Source of the DNA: Thermoproteaceae archaeon
Lineage (GTDB): Archaea > Thermoproteota > Thermoprotei > Thermoproteales > Thermoproteaceae
Assembly (NCBI GenBank): GCA_020833025.1
Contig: JAJHRB010000003.1
Location: 1 to 42,980, forward strand
Direction of reading: 5' to 3'
Length of the DNA: 42,980 nucleotides
Shown here: piece by piece, positions 7,544 through 15,068 of the stretch
Layout of the letters: each line of letters begins with the position of its first letter
How positions within the stretch are numbered: the first letter of the stretch is position 1
Translations under genes and position numbers: made by a program
Notes under the pieces: model-generated
Databases searched by the model: none
Told to the model about the DNA's origin: nothing
Seen by the model: only the letters and a program-made list of their open reading frames with translations

Positions 7544-7936
7544 CTACGCGTGAAGCGGCAGCGGGACTGCCGGCGGCACCGGCTCCGGCTCGTGCCACAC
7601 TAATGCGCCGATTAGCGCCAGCGCGGCGAGCGCTATTATCAGCGCCAGCAGGGCTCTCAGCGGGTCAACCCCCGCGATGAGAGACAGTGTTGCCAGCGAG
7701 AGCAGAAAGCCGGAGAGCAGCGCGACGGGGAGCGCGATGATTGCGAGCGCGGGGAGGAGCGCGGCAGAGAGCGCGAGCGCGACCAGCGCGGCCACGAGGC
7801 CCAGCAGGAACGCCGGGGGAGCCAGGATAGCGCCGAGCGCGACGCGCAGCGGGTTAACGACGCGCCGCTCCAGCAGGCTCATTGCAAGCCAGAGAATCAG
7901 CACGAACGCCAGGAACCAGACGAGCAGCTCCAGCAC
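7544..7936 (-). CDS. small polytopic membrane protein
   Basis: The 130-aa protein is nearly all hydrophobic: about four membrane segments built from Leu, Ala, Val and Ile, with short charged turns such as ERR and a proline-rich, His-containing C-terminus (WHEPEPVPPAVPLPLHA). No family motif was recognised. Start is GTG 7936, about 23 nt downstream of a minus-strand TATA box (CTTTTTAAG, near 7955-7963). It follows the CorA-like gene on the same strand with a gap of about 35 nt. The relation may be functional (membrane ion handling) but this is only positional. Confidence 0.65.
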   Translation of the reverse strand: MLELLVWFLAFVLILWLAMSLLERRVVNPLRVALGAILAPPAFLLGLVAALVALALSAALLPALAIIALPVALLSGFLLSLATLSLIAGVDPLRALLALIIALAALALIGALVWHEPEPVPPAVPLPLHA

Positions 7937-7954
7937 GTCACGTACGGCCGGGCA

Positions 7955-7963
7955 CTTAAAAAG
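7955..7963 (-). promoter_or_regulatory. TATA box for the 7936 membrane-protein gene
   Basis: On the minus strand CTTTTTAAG lies about 23 nt before GTG 7936. It sits in the short gap after the CorA-like gene, so the membrane protein can be transcribed independently. Confidence 0.5.
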
Positions 7964-7971
7964 GCCTGCAA

Positions 7972-8584
7972 TTACAACTTACTGAGCGCGAGCGCGAACG
8001 CGCCAGTCGCCAGCGCAATGATGAGGAACACGGCGGCTGGATTGTCGGCAAGCGGGAGCCACTTGAGATTCATGCCGTACACGCTAGATATTAGTAGTGC
8101 CGGCACGGCGACGGTCCCGAGCCACGTCAGCCTCCTAACAGACCTCTCGAGGGACAGCAGCGTCACGACTCTGGCGTACCCGCGGACCCTGCGCGCGCCC
8201 CTCAGCACCGCCCTGGCGCGGGCGTAGAGCCTCCGCGGCACACGGCCGGCGCCCAGCAGGTCTTCAGCGACGTCGTGAACCTGATACGCTGCGTGGAGGA
8301 GCGCGTGCGCCGCGTAGACGGCGCGGTGGAGCTTGCGCGGGCCGGCCCGCCCCCAATTCTCCAGCGCGTACTCCAGCTGCTCTAGAGCCTGCTCCACCGG
8401 CTCGAGCGATTTCTCGAGACTCTCAAGTGACGCGCGGAGGGCGTCCTCAAGCGTCGGGAAGGGCCCCCCCGATCACCCTGCCGGACGCGTCGGCAACGAC
8501 CTCTACCTCCTCCTCGACGAGCTCTCCCTCCCTGACGCTGACGAGGGGCAGGCGAAGAGTCAGGCGGCCCTCGCTCTGTGCCAT
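7972..8584 (-). pseudogene. CorA-like protein with YGMN motif, split by a homopolymer frameshift
   Basis: The track shows only the C-terminal 141 aa (start 8397). Upstream on the same strand ATG 8584 opens a frame, MAQSEGRLTLRLPL..., that reads coherently to a run of seven G (plus-strand C7 at 8464-8470) and then stops. Removing one base joins it to PFPTLEDALRASLESLEKSLEPVEQ and on into the 141-aa ORF, giving about 204 aa. The C-terminus has a long helical region, a membrane segment, the motif YGMN and a second membrane segment, the signature of CorA-family divalent-cation channels, although the soluble N-domain is far smaller than usual. Either the base count is a sequencing error, the gene is broken, or slippage restores the frame. 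Confidence 0.7.
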
Positions 8585-8605
8585 GGCGGCGGGGGCGCCG
8601 CTGCT

Positions 8606-8620
8606 AAAAATTAATTTTAA
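8606..8620. promoter_or_regulatory. shared bidirectional TATA palindrome
   Basis: AAAATTAATTTT (8607-8618) is a perfect 12-bp palindrome. Its centre lies about 28 nt from ATG 8584 on the minus strand and about 26 nt from ATG 8638 on the plus strand. One symmetric AT box therefore seems to serve two divergent leaderless genes. Confidence 0.6.
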
Positions 8621-8637
8621 GGGGGCTCACAGGGCTC

Positions 8638-8961
8638 ATGCGGTCGTATATTACGTCCCTCGTGCTGCTGTGCGCCGGGGCGGCGCTCGTCGCCTTTGCC
8701 GTTGCCAACGCGCTGCTGCTCTACGCGTCTGAGGTCCCGAGGGCGTCTCTCAACATCACGTCGCCTCTCGGGCAGCTGAGAGTGCAGAACGCGCCGGACC
8801 CGTACTACCTGGGCGTCGGGATCCTGCGGGGGGTGCTGCTTCTCGCGATAGGCATCACGGGCGGGAAGCTGATAGACTCTGGCCTCGCCGAGCTGCGCGA
8901 GAGGAGGAGGGAGAGGGCCGTGAGCCACTACTACGAGCAGTACGCGTACTACCAGTACTGA
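8638..8961 (+). CDS. small two-span membrane protein
   Basis: The 107-aa protein has a hydrophobic segment at about 5-30, a short external loop with an N-I-T site, a second hydrophobic segment at about 58-76 and a cytoplasmic tail rich in Arg/Glu that ends in a Tyr-rich stretch, SHYYEQYAYYQY. No family recognised. ATG 8638 lies about 26 nt from the shared palindromic TATA box, supporting a leaderless start. It is divergent from the CorA-like gene, and the shared promoter hints at co-expression. Confidence 0.65.
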   Translation: MRSYITSLVLLCAGAALVAFAVANALLLYASEVPRASLNITSPLGQLRVQNAPDPYYLGVGILRGVLLLAIGITGGKLIDSGLAELRERRRERAVSHYYEQYAYYQY

Positions 8962-8994
8962 CGCGGGACGGGGGCCGTTGACAGGAGGCTCAGG

Positions 8995-9453
8995 CTACCC
9001 GCTCTTGGCCATGATATTATTATGCTGAGCCGGCCCTAAGAGTTTCTCGACGAGGCTCACGTACTCGCTGGCTCTCTCTATCAGCGGCCTGTGCTCGGGC
9101 TCCTCGCACTGCAGCCCGTAGAAACAGGCGCCGTGCAGCATGTCCCTCGCGTCTATAAAATATGCCGCCCACCTGCTGGCCTCCTCCTCGCCGAGACCGG
9201 CCCCCATGAGAACGCCCTTGACAAACTCGCGCCATGCCATCCCCTCCGGCTTGGCGGGAGTCCCGCGTGTTCTGAGCGCCAGGGCCGTCGTTGCGCTCCT
9301 AACGGCCGCCCACGCCTTCTCTGCCGCGTTTGGCAGGTCGCCGGCCTTTAACAGCTCGGCGGCCCTCCTCACGTAGCTTCTTGCCGCCTCTATGAGTTTC
9401 CTGCACTCAGAGTCCGCTCTCGCCTCGCGTTCCATGCGTGCTGCCTGTGGCAT
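8995..9453 (-). CDS. PaREP1-family protein
   Basis: The 152-aa protein has the helical pattern of the PaREP1 family: repeated Ala-Glu helices with AAELLKAGDLPNAAEKAWAA and then a second helical half with AAYFIDARDMLHGACFYG. The family is multicopy in Pyrobaculum and related genera and resembles HEPN-type helical bundles; its function is not established. The track start at 9489 lies upstream of the TATA box; ATG 9453 is about 24 nt downstream of CATATAT (9474-9480), so I place the start there. The C-terminus ends near the 8961 gene, which is convergent. Confidence 0.7.
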   Translation of the reverse strand: MPQAARMEREARADSECRKLIEAARSYVRRAAELLKAGDLPNAAEKAWAAVRSATTALALRTRGTPAKPEGMAWREFVKGVLMGAGLGEEEASRWAAYFIDARDMLHGACFYGLQCEEPEHRPLIERASEYVSLVEKLLGPAQHNNIMAKSG

Positions 9454-9473
9454 GTACCGGAGAGATGTACAGG

Positions 9474-9480
9474 CATATAT
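9474..9480 (-). promoter_or_regulatory. TATA box for the PaREP1-family gene
   Basis: ATATATG on the minus strand is centred 24 nt from ATG 9453. It lies inside the longer track ORF and therefore argues against its upstream start at 9489. Confidence 0.5.
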
Positions 9481-9571
9481 CAGCTGCATCCCACCTGGCT
9501 CCTGAGACCGCGCGCGCCGCGAGCGCGAGACATCTGTCGTGCTTTACCAGGGCGCATGACGCCGCCTCGCC

Positions 9572-9775
9572 TCACAGCACGAGGTCGACCCTCCTCATAG
9601 CGCAGCCCGCGGCCCTCATAACTGCCGGCAGGCTGGCCAGGGACGTCGCGGCGTCTCCGAGTCTTGTCAGCTCAGCGAGTCTTGTTGCCGGCCCGCCCCC
9701 TCCTCAACCTCTCTCAAGCCCTCGGCCGGAAGGTATGAGTCCGTTCACGCCGCCGAGGTCTGCAACATCCGCCCT
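9572..9775 (-). pseudogene. degenerate coding remnant downstream of the epimerase gene
   Basis: On the minus strand one frame reads ADVADLGGVNGLIP, meets a TGA, and continues as RLAELTRLGDAATSLASLP and AVMRAAGCAMRRVDLVL before a stop at 9572. The amphipathic pattern is protein-like and faintly resembles helices of archaeal Snf7/CdvB proteins, but this is weak. The in-frame stop and a possible frameshift suggest a decayed gene. No promoter was seen. The rest of 9454-9776 holds nothing else recognisable. Confidence 0.3.
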
Positions 9776-9776
9776 T

Positions 9777-10736
9777 CTACTTAGCGCGACGCGCATTTAT
9801 CTCGCCCAGCAGGCTTTTCGCCGCTAGCCACACCGCATCTCTGGAGCCCAGCCTCGGCCTGAACCCCAGCGCCTTCAGCCTGTCTATCCTCAGCGCTATT
9901 CTCTTGACGTCTCCCGGCCAGCCTACGCCGTGTAGGACCGGCTTGTACACCTTCCTGACGTTCGCCAGCCCCATGGCCTCTATTACCTGGTCCGCCACCT
10001 CGTCGATGGTTATCCAGTCCTCGGAGGCCACGTTGTAAACGGCGTAAGCGTCGTCGGTCTTCTTCCAAGCCAGTAGCGTTGCCTCCACCGCGTCGTCGAT
10101 GTGTATGAAGCTCCTGACCTGCCTGCCGTCGCCGAGAATCTCGAGCTCGCGCGGGTTTCTCGCCAGCTTGACGACAAAGTCGTAGACGACGCCGTGCCTG
10201 AGCCTCGGGCCGACGACGTTGGCGTACCTCAGCGCGACGGCCTTGAGGCCGTACAGCCTCGCGTACGCGTGTATCATGTGCTCGCAGGCGGCCTTGCTAG
10301 CGCCGTAGACGGAGACCGGTCTTAGCGGCGCGCTCTCGTCGACGGGTATCTCGTCCGGCTCGCCGTAGACGCTGCTCGAGGAGGCGAAGACGAGCTGTGT
10401 CACGCCGCTTTTCCTCATGGCCTCCAGTAGGTTGAACGTCGCAACGACGTTCTCGTTGAAGTGCATGTCAGGGCTGGTCGTGCTCACCCTCACCTCCGGG
10501 TTCGCCGCGAGGTGGAAGACAGCGTCCGCGCCGCGGACTGCCCTCCGGGCGTCTTGAGGGTTCTTGAGGTCGCCGACTATCACCTCGACGCCGCTGTGGC
10601 GCGCCAGGTTCTCCAGCCTGCCGCTGCTCAGGTTGTCTATCACTCTCACCTCGTAGCCCTCGGCCGCCAGCCTGTCGACGAGGTGGCTGCCCATGAAGCC
10701 CGCGCCGCCCGTCACGACGACAAGCCCGCCGCCCAT
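9777..10736 (-). CDS. NAD-dependent nucleotide-sugar epimerase/dehydratase
   Basis: The 319-aa extended short-chain dehydrogenase has the Rossmann signature TGGAGFMGSH at residues 9-18, acidic D34 for NAD, the catalytic serine region FASSSSVYGEP, and YGASK (Y144, K148). It belongs to the UDP-glucose 4-epimerase-like family; substrate specificity cannot be settled, and a role in making sugars for glycans of the many Asn-glycosylation-rich surface proteins here is plausible. The track start 10823 is too long; ATG 10736 lies about 24 nt from a minus-strand TATA box (GATTTAAG, 10756-10763). It is divergent from the ASCH gene. Confidence 0.85.
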   Translation of the reverse strand: MGGGLVVVTGGAGFMGSHLVDRLAAEGYEVRVIDNLSSGRLENLARHSGVEVIVGDLKNPQDARRAVRGADAVFHLAANPEVRVSTTSPDMHFNENVVATFNLLEAMRKSGVTQLVFASSSSVYGEPDEIPVDESAPLRPVSVYGASKAACEHMIHAYARLYGLKAVALRYANVVGPRLRHGVVYDFVVKLARNPRELEILGDGRQVRSFIHIDDAVEATLLAWKKTDDAYAVYNVASEDWITIDEVADQVIEAMGLANVRKVYKPVLHGVGWPGDVKRIALRIDRLKALGFRPRLGSRDAVWLAAKSLLGEINARRAK

Positions 10737-10755
10737 CCCGCGGCCGCCCTCCCGG

Positions 10756-10763
10756 CTTAAATC
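10756..10763 (-). promoter_or_regulatory. TATA box for the epimerase gene
   Basis: GATTTAAG on the minus strand is centred about 24 nt before ATG 10736 and so fixes the epimerase start 87 bp inside the track ORF. Confidence 0.55.
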
Positions 10764-10852
10764 AATTACTCTCAACCCCTCCGGGACTGGATTTCCCGCG
10801 GCCGGGCGGGCCTCCGGCCGCAAAGGCTTTTAGTCGCTGAGGCCCGGCCCGC

Positions 10853-11407
10853 GTGATACGCCACATAATGATGTCGACCAAGTACGTCAAGGCGCTGCTT
10901 GACGGGAGGAAGACAACGACCATAAGGCCCGGCGCGCTGCGGGTCGCCGGCAGGGTTTACATTCACAGCGGGGGCAGGATAGTTGCCGTCGCCGAGGTCG
11001 GGGATGTCGTTTACAAGCTGGTGTCCGAGCTAACGGACGGCGATGCCGTGGCCGACGGCTTCAGGGACAGGGGCGAGCTGATCTCGTTCCTAAAGAGGCA
11101 GTACCCGGGGCTGCGCGACGACGCGATAGTTACGATAATTCACTTCAGGAGCGTGCAGAGGGTCGACCTGCCAGAGGACGTGCACTACGGCGGGCTCTCG
11201 CCAGTCAAGGTTGCAAGGATGGCGCTGGCGAGACTGAGGCTTAGCAGACGCGAGCGCGAGATTTTAGAGGCAGTTGTCGAGACGGGGAGCGTGCGGAGAG
11301 CCGCCCTCAGGCTATTCGGCACGATTGACAAGCGGAGGGCTATACGGAGAGTGCTGAGGAGGGCCGCGAGGGCGCTCGGCAATGGAGGCACTGAGGGCAA
11401 GGCTTAG
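10853..11407 (+). CDS. ASCH-domain protein with C-terminal helix-turn-helix
   Basis: The 184-aa protein starts with an ASCH domain (about 5-105). It has MSTKYVKALLDGRKTTTIRPG followed by beta strands with GGRIVAVAEVGDVV, the fold of RNA-binding or base-modified-nucleoside-processing proteins related to ASC-1 and YqfB. A C-terminal helical part (about 128-165, LSRREREILEAVVETGS) resembles an HTH. Start is GTG 10853, about 23 nt downstream of GGCTTTTAG. It overlaps the radical SAM gene by 26 bp, so the two are translationally coupled. A joint role in RNA or nucleotide chemistry is an inference. Confidence 0.7.
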   Translation: MIRHIMMSTKYVKALLDGRKTTTIRPGALRVAGRVYIHSGGRIVAVAEVGDVVYKLVSELTDGDAVADGFRDRGELISFLKRQYPGLRDDAIVTIIHFRSVQRVDLPEDVHYGGLSPVKVARMALARLRLSRREREILEAVVETGSVRRAALRLFGTIDKRRAIRRVLRRAARALGNGGTEGKA

Positions 11408-12446
11408 GGCGATTAAACTGCTCGGGGGGCTGCTCAGCGAGGGGGAAAGACAGGCAGCCGCGAGGGACCCGCACGCGAGGAGGCCGCCGAGACCGTGCGG
11501 CATGACCGTGCACACCGGCATTAACTGCCCGCTGGCGTGCGCCTACTGCTACATTTACGACATGGGCTTCTCCGGCGCCGTCAAGCCCTACCCGCTCACG
11601 CCGATCCAGCTGGCGTACGCGATTGCCGTAAACCCCTACGTCGCGATCGGCGCGTCGGGGACTCTTATTGCCGTCGGCTCGGTGACAGAGCCCTTCCTGC
11701 CGGAGACGAGAGAGCTGGCAGTGGGATACATGAGTGCAATTGCCGAGCACCTCGGGAATCCAATACAGGTATCGACAAAGATGCCGCCGCGCGAGCTGGC
11801 AGTCAACCAGAGAGTTGACGTTCTGGTGAGCATCACGGACGCCTCCGGCAGGCTGGAGCCTAGAGCGCCGAGACCCCTCGAGAGACTCGCCGCCGGCGCC
11901 GAGTTGATGAGGCGCGGCGCGAGCGTGACGCTGTTCGTGAGGCCGGTCGTGCCTGGAGTCACCGACAGAGAGATCTCTCGCCTTCTCTCTGTCGCGCGGG
12001 ATCTCGGGTACAGTCGCGTGGTGTTCGGCACGTTGCGAGTCACCGAGAGAATAGCGAGGAGACTTGCCGCGTTTGGAGTTGACGTCACGCCTTACGTCAA
12101 GGAGCTGCATCCCAGGCGCCAGGTGCCGGTAAAGTACAGCAAGGCGGGGCTCGTCAAGCTGGCCAGAGACTGCGGCTTTGAGGTGCTCCCGTCGTCGTGC
12201 GCGTCAAACGTCACGGCCCACGGGCAGGCGTGCGCGCTGTGCGACTGGGGCCCCTGCGGGGACGTGAGGAGGCTGCGCCTTGACGTAGAGAGCGACGTGA
12301 GGGAGTACCTCGAGTGGCGCGGGTACAAGTCCGTCGAGGTTTACGTGAGGGGCCTCCGCATTCACATAAGGGGCAGAGTGGCGCGCGAGGACAGGGTGTT
12401 CGTAGAGCAGGCTACGAGACTCCGCGTGCTAGAGTCGCCACGCTAG
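11382..12446 (+). CDS. radical SAM protein (SplB/COG1533-like)
   Basis: The 354-aa enzyme carries the radical SAM cluster motif CX3CX2C at C49, C53, C56 (NCPLACAYC) followed by YIYD, and shows the pattern of the SPL/Rv2578c-like COG1533 family. In the C-terminal half a second cysteine group (SSC...QAC, CDWGPC) could bind an auxiliary Fe-S cluster, and a small basic domain follows. It should cleave SAM to make a 5'-deoxyadenosyl radical; the substrate is unknown. Start ATG 11382 lies inside the ASCH gene. Its end overlaps the convergent NurA-domain gene by 18 bp. Confidence 0.75.
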   Translation: MEALRARLRAIKLLGGLLSEGERQAAARDPHARRPPRPCGMTVHTGINCPLACAYCYIYDMGFSGAVKPYPLTPIQLAYAIAVNPYVAIGASGTLIAVGSVTEPFLPETRELAVGYMSAIAEHLGNPIQVSTKMPPRELAVNQRVDVLVSITDASGRLEPRAPRPLERLAAGAELMRRGASVTLFVRPVVPGVTDREISRLLSVARDLGYSRVVFGTLRVTERIARRLAAFGVDVTPYVKELHPRRQVPVKYSKAGLVKLARDCGFEVLPSSCASNVTAHGQACALCDWGPCGDVRRLRLDVESDVREYLEWRGYKSVEVYVRGLRIHIRGRVAREDRVFVEQATRLRVLESPR

Positions 12447-13577
12447 AGCCTTCTGCATGTTCGCCGGCCAGGTGATGTAGGAGAGTCTTGCCGGCGCTCT
12501 GGAGGCCAGCGCCGTGAGCGCGGCAGCGGCGAGCTCCGGGCTCACTCTCACGTACTGGTCGACTGCGTCGAGAATCTGGGGATAGCCTGTCATCGGCGAC
12601 GCGGTGTGCGCCAGGAATGCAACTATTGCGTCCGTGCCTAGGCCCCCCAGATCCAGAATCTCGGCGCGGACGGCAATGCCGTGACCCGGCGGCACGTAAT
12701 ACACAATCTCGATGTTGCCGAGGTGGCGCAAGTGGGGGTACTCACTAGACTCAAGCACGCGGGCGAAATTCTCGTTGAACTCGGCGAGCCTCTTGCAGAG
12801 CCTGTCCGCCCCGCGCGCGGCCCCTCCCTCGCGATTGCACGCCGGCCCCCTCTCGCACTCCGCGTAGTGTATTTCCGCCCACCGCGGCAAGACGTCCCGG
12901 AGCCTGCCGAGCGAGAAGTACTCGCCGGGCTTGAGCATGACGGAGGCCGCGACCTTGTCGTTCGCTGGCAGGCACCTCCCCGCGATCACTGACAGGTACC
13001 TCGACCTGACTCGCTTCGCGATGCCCACGATACTGGTCCTGCTGAGCTGCGCCGCGCGCAGCATCCTGTCCATCACGCGGTTCACCTCCTCGTACTTGCC
13101 GCCCCTCACTGCCAGGTTGTACGGGAGGGGGTGGAGCGCAATATCGCCGTCGACTATCAGCACGTCGAGCCTCTTAGAGCCCCTCAGCTTTGCGTCGAGG
13201 AGCCTGGTCGCCAGCCTCCTCTCGAGAATTGCCGAGAATCTCGACAAGTCGGCCTCCCTGCTGTCGCTGAAGTAAAGCGCGCCGGACACAAACTTGTCCT
13301 GCCCGCCGCCGGCGGTGCCAACGTAGCCGTACGCCACGACGGCAAAAACGCCGCCGACCAGCTCGAGCGGCGGCGAGGTGTACGACGAGTCTACAGCGTA
13401 AACGCCAAGCGCTCTAGGAGCGCCCGGAATGCGCGCGGCGCTCACGGCATTGCGCAGCGACGCTAGCTCGTCGAGCAGCGCCCCTAGCTGCGATATTCTC
13501 TCCGCGTGCCTCTCCACCTCGTACTGCAGGGAGACCATTAGGCCGGGCTCGATCCAGTAGTCAAGCGTTAGCCCCAC
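12429..13577 (-). CDS. NurA-domain nuclease-like protein
   Basis: The 382-aa protein shows NurA-domain hallmarks: GVYAVDSSY (D63) on the first strand, then LIVDGDIALHPLP, a downstream basic segment IAKRVRS, and SPMTGYPQILDAVDQYV near the C-terminus. NurA is a Mn-dependent 5'-3' nuclease that works with the HerA helicase in archaeal double-strand-break end resection. No herA is adjacent here, so this may be a stand-alone paralogue. Start is GTG 13577, about 22 nt from GCTTAAATT on the minus strand. It converges on the radical SAM gene with a short overlap. Confidence 0.75.
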   Translation of the reverse strand: MGLTLDYWIEPGLMVSLQYEVERHAERISQLGALLDELASLRNAVSAARIPGAPRALGVYAVDSSYTSPPLELVGGVFAVVAYGYVGTAGGGQDKFVSGALYFSDSREADLSRFSAILERRLATRLLDAKLRGSKRLDVLIVDGDIALHPLPYNLAVRGGKYEEVNRVMDRMLRAAQLSRTSIVGIAKRVRSRYLSVIAGRCLPANDKVAASVMLKPGEYFSLGRLRDVLPRWAEIHYAECERGPACNREGGAARGADRLCKRLAEFNENFARVLESSEYPHLRHLGNIEIVYYVPPGHGIAVRAEILDLGGLGTDAIVAFLAHTASPMTGYPQILDAVDQYVRVSPELAAAALTALASRAPARLSYITWPANMQKALAWRL

Positions 13578-13593
13578 GGAGCGCTGCGGCTGC

Positions 13594-13602
13594 GTAATTT
13601 AA
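13594..13602 (-). promoter_or_regulatory. TATA box for the NurA-domain gene
   Basis: GCTTAAATT on the minus strand lies about 22 nt before GTG 13577, in the short gap after the arfB stop. Confidence 0.5.
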
Positions 13603-13675
13603 GCCCAGCCCCGCACTCCCGCGCCGGGGGCGTGTATCCTGCAGGTAATACCCGGGCGCAGGCCCCTGTGACGGC

Positions 13676-14302
13676 CTAGACCTGCATTCTCAGGAACTCG
13701 CCCACCTCGGCCAGCAGCCTCTCGAGAGCCCTCCTCAACATCTCGGCCCCCCGCTCCGCCGACACCTCGCTCTCCCTCAGGCAGCCCACGACGCCAGACC
13801 TGGAAATCCTGTCCACCCGCATGTACCGCATCAGCCTTGCATCCCCCTCGCACGTCTCTACGACCCTGCCGGCGAGCCTGCCGCCGACAGCTAGATAAAC
13901 GCTAGTCTCGTCGGATCCCGCGTGGTCGCGCGCCCCGATGTAGGCCCACAGATTCACGGGCATGACGCGAGGCCCCATCTCGTAATTGAGCTGTCTCGCG
14001 ACCATGCTCACGGCGTCCCACGCGCCTCCGTGCCCCACAATCACGACAACTCTCAAGCACTTGTCCGCCGCGGACCTCAGCACGTCCCTAATGTACGGCA
14101 CGAAGCTCTCGCAGCTCACGGAAATCGTCTGGGGGTACGAGGAGTGCTCGGCGCTGCACGTATAGTACACCGGCGGCAGGGGGACGCCCCCGAGTCTCTC
14201 CGCGACCTCCCTCGCGACGTGCTCGGCAATCTCGGCGTCAACAGTCGGCGGGAGGTGGGGTCCGTGCTGCTCGTAGGAGCCGACGGGGAGCGCGCAGAAC
14301 AC
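13676..14302 (-). CDS. arfB: creatininase-family formamide hydrolase, ArfB-like
   Basis: The 208-aa protein has the creatininase-family metal-binding N-terminus PVGSYEQHGPHLPPTVDAEI (E11, H13, D22) and the GHGG motif. In archaea a member of this family (ArfB, MJ0116) hydrolyses the formamide made by ArfA, giving the 2,5-diaminopyrimidine intermediate of riboflavin and F420 synthesis. The neighbours support this: arfA, arfC and ribB lie in the divergent operon. Start is GTG 14302, about 23 nt downstream of a minus-strand TATA box (CATAAATT, near 14325). Confidence 0.8.
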   Translation of the reverse strand: MFCALPVGSYEQHGPHLPPTVDAEIAEHVAREVAERLGGVPLPPVYYTCSAEHSSYPQTISVSCESFVPYIRDVLRSAADKCLRVVVIVGHGGAWDAVSMVARQLNYEMGPRVMPVNLWAYIGARDHAGSDETSVYLAVGGRLAGRVVETCEGDARLMRYMRVDRISRSGVVGCLRESEVSAERGAEMLRRALERLLAEVGEFLRMQV

Positions 14303-14320
14303 GAGGCGGGGGCGGGCCCC

Positions 14321-14380
14321 AATTTATGCTCTCGCGCCTGCCGTGTAAACTAAAGTTGACACGCGCAACGCTTAAAATAA
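14321..14380. promoter_or_regulatory. divergent arfB / arfA promoter region
   Basis: CATAAATT on the minus strand (14321-14328) serves arfB at 14302. CTTAAAATAA on the plus strand (14371-14380) is about 22 nt before GTG 14397 of arfA. Both halves of the pathway are thus fired from one 95-bp gap. Confidence 0.6.
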
Positions 14381-14396
14381 ACCGGTGTTTACTTGC

Positions 14397-15068
14397 GTGC
14401 ACAAGATAGCGCTGCTGCGCCTCGCCGGCTATAGAGAGTGGACCGAGTCGCTGGGCCCCTGGCGCGAGCGCCTGATCCAGCTCACGCAGGCGCGCATTCA
14501 TGCAGCGCTGTGGAGCGCCTTCACGGCAATTGGAGCGCTCCCCCACCACTTCCGCTATGACTACTTGATCGCGCTTGCAAACAACGTACGCGATGCCGCG
14601 ATAAGGCGCGTCGCGCGCGCGGTCTCGATACACTCGCCAGTTGCCGTCGAGCTGTGCATCGGCAGGGGGGAGACGCCGCTGGGCGCGTACGCTAGCTGCG
14701 GCAGGGGCGGGGACCTGCGCGAGGAGGGAGAGGCGGTTGTCGCTCACGTGGACATAGCCGGCAGCACACGCGCGACCTCCAGCGACGGGCCGCTGAGCGT
14801 TTACCTCGAGGTGGTGGAGCTCATGGCGCGCCTCGGCGACGAGTGCAAGGAGGTGGGCTGCATGGTGTTCTACCTCGGCGGCGACAACATGATGGCATTC
14901 CTGCCGGACCCCGCGGCTGCTGGCGGGCTGCTCAGGCGCGCTGGGCTGCAGAGAGTGAGGGCGGGAGTCGGCGTGAGCGAGAGGCCCTACGACGCGTTCT
15001 CCAAGGCAACGCGCGCGCTGGACTACCTAAGGCGCGCGGGCAGGGAGGGAGTCAAGGTGGTGAAATGA
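14397..15068 (+). CDS. arfA: GTP cyclohydrolase III
   Basis: The 223-aa protein is the archaeal GTP cyclohydrolase III, which opens GTP to the formylamino-pyrimidine (FAPy) product as the first step to riboflavin and F420. The N-terminus HKIALLRLAGYREWTESLGP and the later YLGGDNMMAFLP motif match the family, whose two halves are related to nucleotide-cyclase-like domains, with acidic metal sites in AHVDIAGST and GGDN. The track start GTG 14385 is only about 9 nt from the TATA box; GTG 14397 gives normal leaderless spacing and family-like length. Its TGA overlaps the arfC start (ATGA). Confidence 0.85.
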   Translation: MHKIALLRLAGYREWTESLGPWRERLIQLTQARIHAALWSAFTAIGALPHHFRYDYLIALANNVRDAAIRRVARAVSIHSPVAVELCIGRGETPLGAYASCGRGGDLREEGEAVVAHVDIAGSTRATSSDGPLSVYLEVVELMARLGDECKEVGCMVFYLGGDNMMAFLPDPAAAGGLLRRAGLQRVRAGVGVSERPYDAFSKATRALDYLRRAGREGVKVVK

